DNA from: CAYQMF01 sp964418595
GTDB taxonomy: Bacteria > Planctomycetota > UBA1135 > UBA2386
Length of the DNA stretch: 64,000 nucleotides
Assembly: GCA_964418595.1 (NCBI GenBank)
Contig: CAYQMF010000014.1
Coordinates: 1 to 64,000 of the forward strand
Direction: 5' to 3'
Positions 8,803 through 16,468 of the stretch are shown one piece after another. The first letter of the stretch is position 1, and each line of letters begins with the position of its first letter. The notes beneath the pieces are model-generated. The model worked only from the letters and a program-made list of their open reading frames with translations, searched no databases and had not been told where the DNA came from. The translations under genes were made by a program, and so were the position numbers.

Positions 8803-10335
8803 TCAGCGCCGCTCCAGGAGGAGGAGATCGCGGCGCGGCAACTGGATGCGCACGCGCGTCACATAGTCCGCGAGGGGGACATCGACCCGTGCAACATGAC
8901 GCCAGGCTTCCAGCGGCGCGGCGCCGGCCTCCATGAGCAGCCACCGCTGTGTGGGCGCGCGCCGGGCCAGCTCGTCGCCCGCGGGCAGGAGCCCTGCCTG
9001 CAGGACGACCTGGCTCGGCACGTGCAGGAACGTCCCGAGGTCGGTTGCACCGCGCGCGTCGATCGCCGCCGCCAACACGCGTCCCGGGAGCGCGAAGCTG
9101 TCGCGATGGATCGCGCGGTGCTCCGCGACATCGGCCACCGTCGTCCACGTCGCGAGCGGTGAGAGCGCCATCAGGCCTACCACCAGCGTGCGGGGGGCCA
9201 CGGGGTACGCGGTCAGCGCAGCGAGTGCAAACAAGACCGGCATCGCCGCCGAACCGTACCCGACCGGCAACCACGGGACGATCGCGCCCCCTGCGGCGAA
9301 CGTGACGCCGGCGACGCCGACCGCGACGCGCGTCGACCGCGCGAGGGTCGCCATCCGCGCGAACGCCACCACCGACGGGCTCACCGCGACCACGAACAAC
9401 GGCACCGCGGGCAGGAGGTAGCGCGCCGGACGCGCCGGAAAGAAGATCAGCATGAGGACCGCGCCGAACGCGGCCGCGGCGCTCATCCGCACGAACAGCT
9501 CCGGCGCATCCGGCGTCGCGGCACGTTCGCCCCGGTACTCGTGGAAGAGGAAGAAGCCGAAGGGCAACGAGAGGAGCACGGCGCGTGCGAGGAACAACGG
9601 CACTTCGAGCAGGTCGCCCCACGCGAACAGCCCGACGCGGCCGACGCTCTCGACCACCGCCGCATCCAGCAGGGCGTCGGTCACCGCGCTGCCATGGAGG
9701 ACGGCCCACAGCCAGGCTGCCGGAAGCGGCACCATGCCGAGCAACGCCCACCACAGACCCTGCACGCGCCGGCGACGCAGCCACACGAGCAGCGAACCGG
9801 CGAAGAACAGCAGATACGGCGGCCCCTTCGCCAGGAGCGCCATCCCGCCCAGCAGTCCGCCGGCGAGGAGGTAGGACCCGCGGGAGAACGCCACGCCGTG
9901 CGCGATGCAGAGCAGCGACGCCGCCGTGAACGCCGCGAAGACCGGATCGATCTCGGCGCGCGGCGCCAGGACGGCGACGAGGGGCGCCGTGAGGATGCCG
10001 AGGCCGGCCGCCCATGCGGCAGCGTTGCCGTGCGAGCGCGCCACCAGGCCGTGCGCAAGGCGCGCGAGCGCCGCGAACAGGACCACGGGCGGCGCGCGCA
10101 GGAGCCAGATCGGCGCGCCACACGTGTCGACGAGCGCCGCGAGCATCCAGTAGTGCAGCGGCGGCTTGACCAGCGTGGGCTCGAAGCCGTGCGTCGGCAC
10201 GAACCAGCTGCCGGTCGCCAGCATCTCGCTCGCGATCTGCACCCGCCGCGCCTCCGTCCCGGTCCAATCGCCGGGATGGAAGAGGCCCGGCGCCATCACC
10301 GCGACGGCGATGGCGAGGTACAGCAGACTCAGCAT
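8803..10335 (-). CDS. ArnT-like glycosyltransferase family 39 membrane protein
   Basis: 510 residues with roughly a dozen hydrophobic segments (GT-C fold). The first periplasmic loop has the ArnT/PMT pattern: an acidic residue in WTGTEARR, then SEMLATGSWFVP and LVKPPLHYW. Such enzymes move a sugar from polyprenyl phosphate to lipid A, protein or another acceptor. The ATG at 10335 overlaps the end of the upstream GT2 gene by 7 nt. That GT2 could make the polyprenyl-phosphate sugar donor, as ArnC does for ArnT (inference). The sugar and acceptor are unknown. Confidence 0.85.
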   Translation of the reverse strand: MLSLLYLAIAVAVMAPGLFHPGDWTGTEARRVQIASEMLATGSWFVPTHGFEPTLVKPPLHYWMLAALVDTCGAPIWLLRAPPVVLFAALARLAHGLVARSHGNAAAWAAGLGILTAPLVAVLAPRAEIDPVFAAFTAASLLCIAHGVAFSRGSYLLAGGLLGGMALLAKGPPYLLFFAGSLLVWLRRRRVQGLWWALLGMVPLPAAWLWAVLHGSAVTDALLDAAVVESVGRVGLFAWGDLLEVPLFLARAVLLSLPFGFFLFHEYRGERAATPDAPELFVRMSAAAAFGAVLMLIFFPARPARYLLPAVPLFVVAVSPSVVAFARMATLARSTRVAVGVAGVTFAAGGAIVPWLPVGYGSAAMPVLFALAALTAYPVAPRTLVVGLMALSPLATWTTVADVAEHRAIHRDSFALPGRVLAAAIDARGATDLGTFLHVPSQVVLQAGLLPAGDELARRAPTQRWLLMEAGAAPLEAWRHVARVDVPLADYVTRVRIQLPRRDLLLLERR

Positions 10336-11072
10336 TCCGCCTGCACCTTCGGGTCGATCCGGCGCCGTCGGTACCAGCGGATCGCGAAGCAGTCGGCGAG
10401 GCCGCGCAGCGCGCGATTGCCGATGCCGTACTTGGCGGTGCCGGCGCCGCGCGGCCGATGGTTCACCGGCTCCTCGCGGATGCGCAAGCCGGCGAAGCGC
10501 ATGAGCGTCGGCATGAAGCGGTGCATGCCGTTGAAGCGCGGCGCCACGAGGAACGCCCGCCGCGGCAGGATCTTGATCCCGCACGCGGCATCGACCACGC
10601 GGTCGCCGGTGATGAGGTTGCGCACGCCGTTGCCGATCCGCGAACTCACCTTACGGACCCAGGTGTCCTGCCGCTTCACGCGCACGCCGGTGACGCCGTC
10701 GCAGGTCCCGCCCTCGACCAGGGCCAGCAGGCGCGGCAGGTCGGCGGGATCGTTCTGCATGTCGCCGTCGAGGGTCGCGATCAGCGGCGCGCGCGCGTGC
10801 TCGACTCCGGCGAGGACCGCCCCGCTCTGGCCGCTCTGACTGGCCAGCCGCAGGATCCGCAACCACGCGCGCTCCCCCGCCGCCTTGAAGGCCTGCAGGC
10901 GCGCCAGGGTGTCGTCGCTGCTGCAGTCGTCGACCACCAGGACCTCGAACGGTGCGACGGCCGAAAGCGCAGTCTCGACCTCCGTGAGCAGCGGCGCCAC
11001 GTTTTCGGCCTCGCGATGCATGGGGATCACCAGCGAGAAGCGAGGCGTCGGGTCGGGACTCTTCTGTGCCAT
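10329..11072 (-). CDS. Glycosyltransferase family 2, DPM1/ArnC-like
   Basis: 247 residues, a GT-A domain without the C-terminal membrane helices of ArnC. Family motifs are SLVIPMHREAENV, the nucleotide-sugar site VVDDCSSDDT, and TLDGDMQNDP (DXD). Close relatives transfer a sugar from a nucleotide to dolichol or undecaprenyl phosphate. It is the first gene of the GT2-GT39-GT9-queF run and overlaps the GT39 start, which supports a donor-making role. The Cys-Arg-rich C-terminus is unusual but short. Confidence 0.88.
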   Translation of the reverse strand: MAQKSPDPTPRFSLVIPMHREAENVAPLLTEVETALSAVAPFEVLVVDDCSSDDTLARLQAFKAAGERAWLRILRLASQSGQSGAVLAGVEHARAPLIATLDGDMQNDPADLPRLLALVEGGTCDGVTGVRVKRQDTWVRKVSSRIGNGVRNLITGDRVVDAACGIKILPRRAFLVAPRFNGMHRFMPTLMRFAGLRIREEPVNHRPRGAGTAKYGIGNRALRGLADCFAIRWYRRRRIDPKVQAEC

Positions 11073-11111
11073 GCGGGGCTGCTTGCTACCGGATCGGGTC
11101 GACGAGGCAAC

Positions 11112-11762
11112 TCAACGCGCGCGTTCCGCGGCGATGCGGCGCTTGCTCGCGGCCCACGCGCAGATCGGACAGCGGCTGAGGTCGTGCCGCAAGGCTGGGC
11201 AGTGCTCGCGCCCGAACCAGATCATCTGCAGGTGGGTACGGATCCACGCGTCGCGCGGGAAGACCCGCTTCAGATCGGCTTCGGTCTTGCCGACGTTCGT
11301 GCCGTCCGACAGCCCCCACCGCGCCGCCAGCCGATGGATGTGGGTGTCCACCGGAAACGTCGGAACCCCGAACGCCTGCGCCATCACCACGCTGGCGGTC
11401 TTGTGCCCGACCCCGGGGAGCGCTTCGAGCGCGGCGAGATCCGCCGGCACCACCCCGCCGTGCGTGTCGCACAGGATCTTCGCCAGCGCGGCGATGTTGC
11501 GCGCCTTGGTGGGCGCGAGCCCGCAGGTCTTGATGTGGGCGAGGATCGCGGGCACGCCGAGGCGCGCCATCGCTGCGGGCGTCGGCGCCGCGGCGAACAG
11601 CGCCGGGGTCACGAGGTTGACGCGCGCGTCGGTGGTCTGCGCGGAGAGCAGGACCGCGACCAGGAGGGAGAACGGGTCGTGGTGCGCGAGCGGGATCGGC
11701 GGCTCGGGATGGAGCTCGTCGAGGACCACGCGGACACGGGCTGCCTTGGTGACGCGATCCAT
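11112..11762 (-). CDS. nth: Endonuclease III, variant cysteine cluster
   Basis: Base-excision-repair DNA glycosylase/AP lyase for oxidised pyrimidines. 216 residues with the helix-hairpin-helix LPGVGHKTASVV (catalytic K121) and FPVDTHIHR (D139). The C-terminal iron-sulphur region is atypical: C188, C198 and C201 are present (C-X9-C-X2-C) and no fourth cysteine follows, whereas classical Nth has C-X6-C-X2-C-X5-C. The [4Fe-4S] cluster may therefore be absent or use another ligand. It lies 39 nt upstream of the GT2 gene on the same strand. Confidence 0.93.
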   Translation of the reverse strand: MDRVTKAARVRVVLDELHPEPPIPLAHHDPFSLLVAVLLSAQTTDARVNLVTPALFAAAPTPAAMARLGVPAILAHIKTCGLAPTKARNIAALAKILCDTHGGVVPADLAALEALPGVGHKTASVVMAQAFGVPTFPVDTHIHRLAARWGLSDGTNVGKTEADLKRVFPRDAWIRTHLQMIWFGREHCPALRHDLSRCPICAWAASKRRIAAERAR

Positions 11763-11924
11763 GCGGAAACGACGCGCACCATCCGATCGTGGCGCACGCG
11801 CGAGGCAAGGAGGAATCTCAGCGGGCGCCGTTGTCTCTGCAGGCGACTACTGCTCCCGCTCGCAACGGAAGAACCCGCACACCTCGCGTTGATTCGCGGG
11901 AGTGGTAGATCAGGCCGCATCCGC

Positions 11925-11930
11925 TAGGGT
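11925..11930 (+). promoter_or_regulatory. -10-like TAGGGT, leaderless-type
   Basis: TAGGGT ends 8 nt before the ATG at 11939 of the permease remnant. No ribosome-binding site lies between. The spacing predicts a transcript starting at or near the ATG. Confidence 0.4.
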
Positions 11931-11938
11931 CGAAAGGC

Positions 11939-12508
11939 ATGGCAGCGCCCGAGAATCGCCCCACTCTGCAGCGGCGCATCGGCCGTGCCGGCTTCTTCGC
12001 GCTCGCCTTCGGCTCGATGATCGGCGTCGGCTGGGTCACCGCGCTGGGCGGCTGGCTCACCGCGGCCGGACCCCTGGGCGCCGTGCTCGGCTTCGCCGCC
12101 GGCGGCCTGCTGATGGTCTGCATCGCCGTCCTGCTCAGTGGAGCCATCACCATCGGCGGCGCCCTGCTCGGGCGCGGCGCGATGGTCGCCTTCATCGACG
12201 TGGGGTCGTTCTGCATCGCACTCGCGCTCCTCGGCGTGACGGCGTCGGCCACGCGCCTGCGCCGCACGGCCCGCGATCGCGGGCGGCCGTACCGCATGCT
12301 GGTGGGACCGCTCACCGCGGTGGCCACGCTCGGCGCCCTGCTCATCCTCGTGGTCATGGTCGTGCCCGGGTCAGGGGTCTCGCTCGTGTGGCCGCTGGAG
12401 TGGATCCTGCTGGGCGGCGTGGTTGCCCTCGGCGCGCTCCTCTGGCACCTCGGTCGCGGGCAACGTGCGGGCGCCGACGAAGCGACCCGCGCCCACCTCG
12501 CGCTGGGC
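11939..12508 (+). pseudogene. APC-family amino acid permease remnant, internally deleted
   Basis: The N-terminus (RRIGRAGFFALAFGSMIG...WLTAAGP) is TM1-TM2 of an APC-superfamily amino acid transporter. After codon 64 (about 12130) the sequence jumps directly to what looks like TM9-TM12 (GRGAMVAFIDVGSF, then a WPLEW block). Only ~190 residues remain of a usual 450-500, and the middle six or so helices are missing although the frame is kept. Past about 12508 the open frame runs antisense into a hydrolase fragment with no proper stop until 13132. It cannot be a working transporter. It may originally have imported a substrate for the neighbouring gab-type genes. Confidence 0.75.
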
Positions 12509-12762
12509 GACTACGGCGGCGGGATCCGCGAGGCACGCGTGCAGTGCCGACTCGCGGGCGAGCGTGGCCGATGTCTCCGCGTGCCGTTCCCACTCGACCT
12601 CGCCCTGGTGGTTGGTCGCGACCGCGGTCGGGTGCACGACCGTCGGCCGATCGGGCGCCACGTGCACGGTGGCACCGGCACCCGACGCGTCGAGGATCGA
12701 GATGTTGTAGCTCATGTGCGAAGGCACGCGCTCGAGCACGGCGACCGCGCGCGGCACAACCT
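12509..12762 (-). pseudogene. C45-type acyltransferase/hydrolase, C-terminal fragment
   Basis: The minus strand encodes VPRAVAVLERVPSHMSYNIS followed by LDASG..ATVHVAPDRP and ATNHQGEVEW. This resembles the C-terminal part of C45 (acyl-CoA:6-aminopenicillanate acyltransferase-like) autoproteolytic hydrolases. The N-terminal two thirds, including the nucleophilic cysteine, is absent. The fragment starts abruptly at the break of gabT (about 12760) and ends abruptly at the break of the permease (about 12509). Family recognition is from motif memory and should be checked by search. Confidence 0.6.
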
Positions 12763-12960
12763 CCCGACGTTCATCACGCCGATGCCGCCGGCGAAGTCGA
12801 TCCACTCCGCGCCGTCCATGCCGACGAGGCGCGCCCCGGAGGCACGCCCCGCCGTCGCCGCGCCGGCGAACTGGCCGACGCCCTTGGCCACCACGGCCGC
12901 GCGCCGCTCGACGAGAGCCGCCGCCTTGCTCGCGCCGCTCTTCTCAGTGCTCGTCACCAC
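12763..12960 (-). pseudogene. gabT-like class III aminotransferase, N-terminal fragment
   Basis: Encodes about 66 residues resembling the start of 4-aminobutyrate aminotransferase: a lead with RRAAVVAKGVG, then WIDFAGGIGVMNVG. Full proteins run to about 420 residues, so the PLP-lysine domain is gone. The GTG at 12960 keeps a strong Shine-Dalgarno (AGGAGG, 12968-12973, 7 nt away), showing the gene was once translated. It lies 32 nt downstream of gabD in the same orientation, as expected of a gabD-gabT operon. The break at about 12760 joins it to the C45 fragment. Confidence 0.7.
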
Positions 12961-12967
12961 AGAAAGA

Positions 12968-12973
12968 CCTCCT
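12968..12973 (-). promoter_or_regulatory. Shine-Dalgarno of the gabT remnant
   Basis: AGGAGG on the minus strand, 7 nt before GTG 12960. It has survived although the gene behind it is truncated. Confidence 0.6.
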
Positions 12974-12992
12974 GGTCATTGGGCACCGCGGT

Positions 12993-14426
12993 TCACAGGG
13001 ACCACGACACGTACTTCACTTCCAGATACTCGTGCATCACGTAGCTGCCGCCCTCGCGGCCGAAACCCGACTGCTTCATGCCGCCGAACGGCGCCTGCGC
13101 CACGGACGGCGCCCCGTCGTTGGCACCGATGATGCCGAAGTCGAGGCCCTCGGCCACGCGCATGAGCCGCGCGGCGTCACGGGTGTAGAAGTAAGCCGCA
13201 AGACCGAAGGGCGAATCGTTCGCCCACTCGAGGACTTCTGCGTCCGTACGGAAGCGACGCAGCGGGCTCACGGGCCCGAAGGTCTCTTCTCGGCTGACGA
13301 GCATGTCGGGCTGCACGTCGTCCAGCACCGTCGGTGCATAGAAGCGATCGGCACACCCCGCCACTCTCACCCGCGACCCACCGTAGCGGATTCGCGCGCC
13401 GCGTTGAACCGCGTCTTTCACGTGTGCCTCGACCTTCGCCATGGCGGAATCGTCGATCAACGGACCGACATGCACACCGTCGTCGGCACCGCGACCCACG
13501 CGCAGATCTCCGACTGCGGCGACGAGGCGCGCGGCGAAGTCTTCGTACACGTCTTCGTGCACGAAGAAGCGGTTCGGGCAGATGCAGGTCTGGCCCATGT
13601 TGCGGTACTTGCTGGCCAGCGCGCCGGCCACCGCCGCATCGAGATCGGCATCGGCGAACACGAGGAACGGTGCGTGCCCGCCGAGCTCGAGCGACAGCCG
13701 CGTGATGTTGTGGGCGGCTTTGCGCATGAGGATGCGCCCCACCTCGGTCGAGCCCGTGAACGACAGCTTGCGCACCGTCGGGTTCGTCAGCAGCTCTTCG
13801 CCGATCGCAGCAGCGTCGCCAGTGACGAAGTTGACGACGCCGGCCGGGATCTCCGCCTCTTCGCACAGCGCCCCGAGCGCCAGCGCGCTGATCGGGGTCT
13901 GCTCCGCGGGCTTGATGACCATGGAGCAGCCGGCGGCCAGCGCCGGGCCGAGCTTGCGCGTGATCATCGCGATCGGGAAGTTCCAGGGCGTGATCGCCGC
14001 AGTGACACCGACCGGCTGCCGCAGCACGAGGATCCGCTTGTCCGGGTGACCTGCGGGCAGCGTCTCGCCGGCGACGCGCTTGCCTTCCTCCGCCGCCCAG
14101 TCGACGAACGACGCCGCGTACGCGATCTCGCCGCGGGCCTCGGCGAGCGGCTTGCCCTGCTCCGAGGTGAGGATGCGCGCCAGGTCCTCGCGCCGCGCGA
14201 GCATCAGGTCGGCTAGACGGCGCAGGCGCTTGCCGCGGTCGGCCGCGGTGCGGCGTCGCCAGTCGGGCAGGGCCGCGGCGGCGGCCTCGATGGCGGCGCG
14301 TGCCTCGCCTCCGCCACCGGCCGGCACCTGGGCCAGCTCCTTGCCGGTCGCCGGGTCTTGCACCGCGAACGTGGCGCCTGTCCGCGCGCCGACCCACCGG
14401 CCGGCGATCAGGTTTTGAGTCTGCAT
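12993..14426 (-). CDS. gabD: Succinate-semialdehyde dehydrogenase (NAD(P)+)
   Basis: Oxidises succinate semialdehyde to succinate, the last step of GABA catabolism. 477 residues, full length for the aldehyde dehydrogenase family. The oxyanion Asn block TPWNFP, cofactor block FTGSTEVGR, general base E247 (LELGG) and nucleophile C281 (GQTCICPNRF) are all present. The C-terminus GGMKQSGFGREGG is typical of GabD. The ATG at 14426 has TACCAT 6 nt upstream. The partner transaminase downstream is truncated, so the enzyme must draw semialdehyde from elsewhere or be losing its role. Confidence 0.93.
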   Translation of the reverse strand: MQTQNLIAGRWVGARTGATFAVQDPATGKELAQVPAGGGGEARAAIEAAAAALPDWRRRTAADRGKRLRRLADLMLARREDLARILTSEQGKPLAEARGEIAYAASFVDWAAEEGKRVAGETLPAGHPDKRILVLRQPVGVTAAITPWNFPIAMITRKLGPALAAGCSMVIKPAEQTPISALALGALCEEAEIPAGVVNFVTGDAAAIGEELLTNPTVRKLSFTGSTEVGRILMRKAAHNITRLSLELGGHAPFLVFADADLDAAVAGALASKYRNMGQTCICPNRFFVHEDVYEDFAARLVAAVGDLRVGRGADDGVHVGPLIDDSAMAKVEAHVKDAVQRGARIRYGGSRVRVAGCADRFYAPTVLDDVQPDMLVSREETFGPVSPLRRFRTDAEVLEWANDSPFGLAAYFYTRDAARLMRVAEGLDFGIIGANDGAPSVAQAPFGGMKQSGFGREGGSYVMHEYLEVKYVSWSL

Positions 14427-14432
14427 CGCGCC

Positions 14433-14438
14433 ATGGTA
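14433..14438 (-). promoter_or_regulatory. -10-like TACCAT of gabD, leaderless-type
   Basis: The minus-strand hexamer TACCAT ends 6 nt before the gabD ATG, with no ribosome-binding site between. Confidence 0.4.
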
Positions 14439-14487
14439 GCCCTCACGTCGGGCAATCCCCGACGCTGTTTCGCGCGCTGCGATGTCG

Positions 14488-16422
14488 CTAGGGCAACGCT
14501 TCGATCGCCACGCCGAACAGCTCGCGCACTCGCGCTGCACACCACAGCAGAGCCATCGGCAGGGTCCAGATCGTGCCCAACAGGGACCACGCGAGGGGCA
14601 GGCGCGGGAAGTGGAACTCGGGTCGCGCACCGAAGAACCAGCCGATGCGATTGCCGAGGCTGCCGAAGCGGATCCGTACCGTGTGGAAGGCGCCGACCAC
14701 GAAGTCGGCGCGGTAGAGCACACCGCCGAGCAGGTTCACCGCGCGTCCGGCGTGCGTGCGGAAGTCCGCGATCAACTTCTCCGCCGCCGCGTCAGCGTGC
14801 TCGACGAGCGCGGGATCCTGGATCGTCGAACGCGTCGCGGTCCCGGTCGGCGTTCGATCTTCGACGATCGAGCGCTGCACGAAGGCCCGCTCGAGCGCAT
14901 CTTCGACCAGCTCTGGTGTTCCGACGTGCGGCGCAACCACGGCCGGGAGCAGCCGACGCCAGCCGGTGACCAGCGCGCGCGGGCATTCCAGCCGGCCGGA
15001 GCCGGAGCACGTCGTGCAGGTCCGCCATACGGTCCTCGATCGGGTGACGGACTGCCCGTTCTGGTGCTCGGTGTATGTCTCGGTGGTCTGGATCTGGCCG
15101 CTGCCGCCGCACGACCCGCACGAGCAGACGATGTTCCACCCGGAGGCCAAGGGAAGCGCGTCGTCCCAGTTCACGAAGCCTTGGGGAGGACGGATGGGAA
15201 ACAGGGTCTCGTCCCACACCGGCACCGTCGGACCCCCGAGCGGCAGCGATGTCGGCCAGCCGCTGAGGGTGACCACCCAGCGGTCCACGGTCAGGAAGCG
15301 CAGAAGGGCCGTGTCGCAGCGCACGTGATCGAGTTGCCCCACGCGCAGGAACCGACCGAAACGGCGCGCGACGAGCGCGCCCGCCTCGGCGAGGTTCTCG
15401 GCACCCTGCGACACGCGCCGCTCGCGCTCCGCGAGATCGAGCGTCGGCAGCGTACAGCCGGCGTCCCTGGCGAGTTGCGTCAGGAACGGCACGGCATCGG
15501 CAATCGCCACTTCGATCGGATCGACCGCGCGCTGCCGGACGACGACGCGGCGAGCGGCGCGCAGATCGACGATCATGCGCCACACGACGATCGCGCCGGC
15601 CAGCATCGCCCCCACGACGGCACCCTCGACGCCGGCGAAGCGCGCGACGCCGGTCAGGGCGACCGCGGCAACGACCGACAGCAACACGAGCCGCACCGGG
15701 AACCGCGTCACGAGGTAGTGGCGGTCGGCGGCGGCGAGCGCAAGGAACGCGCTCGCCCCGACCCAGACCATTCCCAGCGCCGGCGTTGCCGAAAGCCAGT
15801 CGTCGAACAGCGGCGCGTGCGAGACCACGTCGAGTTCGGTGATCCGATCCGCGCACGCGAACCGGAGCACGATGGCAGCGATCAGCGCGAGCGCCACGAG
15901 CGCCCGCACCCAGAGACCGAGGCGCCAACCCGCCCCCGCCCGATGCGGGAAGCGTTCGTGGCCCAGCTCGGCGAGGGCCGGCGCTTCGATCCCGTGCCCG
16001 GACGAGGTCAGCGCGCAATCCACACGCGGGGGAACTCCCCGCGCCGTTTGGACCACGTTGTGCGACCACGCCCGCCGGATCCCATGCAGCACCAGTGCCC
16101 CGATCGTCGCCGCCACGCAGGTGACGATGCCGGGGACGTCCCAACGATCGGCGTTGCTCTTCGCCTCGATGATCCGGCCCACGCTGCGCAGGGCGAAGAA
16201 GACCGCTGCCCCGAACGCGAGCCAGAGCGCCAGGAGAACGCTGCCGATGACTGCTCGGGCCGGGATCACCTCGTAGCAACGGGTCCGCCAGAGCTCGGCC
16301 GGCGTCGCTCCCGCGAGCACTCGAGCCAGGACGCTGGTCGCCAACACCACGCCGAAGGGGACGAGCGCGATCGAAGGGTCACGGAGAAGGGCCGAGAGCG
16401 CCGAGTCGAGGTCTGCCAGCAC
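14488..16422 (-). CDS. Polytopic membrane protein with DnaJ-like zinc-finger motifs
   Basis: 644 residues from GTG 16422, which has AGGGG shortly upstream; longer starts would overlap the CLC gene. About eight hydrophobic segments fall in the first 290 residues and one near the C-terminus. The soluble part contains two CXXCXGXG-like units: CSCGSCGGSGQ and, some 25 residues later, CTTCSGSGRLEC (about residues 430-472). This resembles half of a DnaJ zinc-binding domain, but there is no J domain. I do not recognise a named family. A protein-binding or metal-stabilised cytoplasmic domain attached to a membrane body is a reasonable reading. Confidence 0.65.
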   Translation of the reverse strand: MLADLDSALSALLRDPSIALVPFGVVLATSVLARVLAGATPAELWRTRCYEVIPARAVIGSVLLALWLAFGAAVFFALRSVGRIIEAKSNADRWDVPGIVTCVAATIGALVLHGIRRAWSHNVVQTARGVPPRVDCALTSSGHGIEAPALAELGHERFPHRAGAGWRLGLWVRALVALALIAAIVLRFACADRITELDVVSHAPLFDDWLSATPALGMVWVGASAFLALAAADRHYLVTRFPVRLVLLSVVAAVALTGVARFAGVEGAVVGAMLAGAIVVWRMIVDLRAARRVVVRQRAVDPIEVAIADAVPFLTQLARDAGCTLPTLDLAERERRVSQGAENLAEAGALVARRFGRFLRVGQLDHVRCDTALLRFLTVDRWVVTLSGWPTSLPLGGPTVPVWDETLFPIRPPQGFVNWDDALPLASGWNIVCSCGSCGGSGQIQTTETYTEHQNGQSVTRSRTVWRTCTTCSGSGRLECPRALVTGWRRLLPAVVAPHVGTPELVEDALERAFVQRSIVEDRTPTGTATRSTIQDPALVEHADAAAEKLIADFRTHAGRAVNLLGGVLYRADFVVGAFHTVRIRFGSLGNRIGWFFGARPEFHFPRLPLAWSLLGTIWTLPMALLWCAARVRELFGVAIEALP

Positions 16423-16468
16423 GGCGCCCCTAGCGCCGGCCCGGCCGCCGCGTTGCACACCGGAGAGC

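Noticed and set aside
12714..14216. Plus-strand open frame over gabD
   Set aside because: Low-complexity His/Arg-rich translation opposite an intact aldehyde dehydrogenase with catalytic residues.
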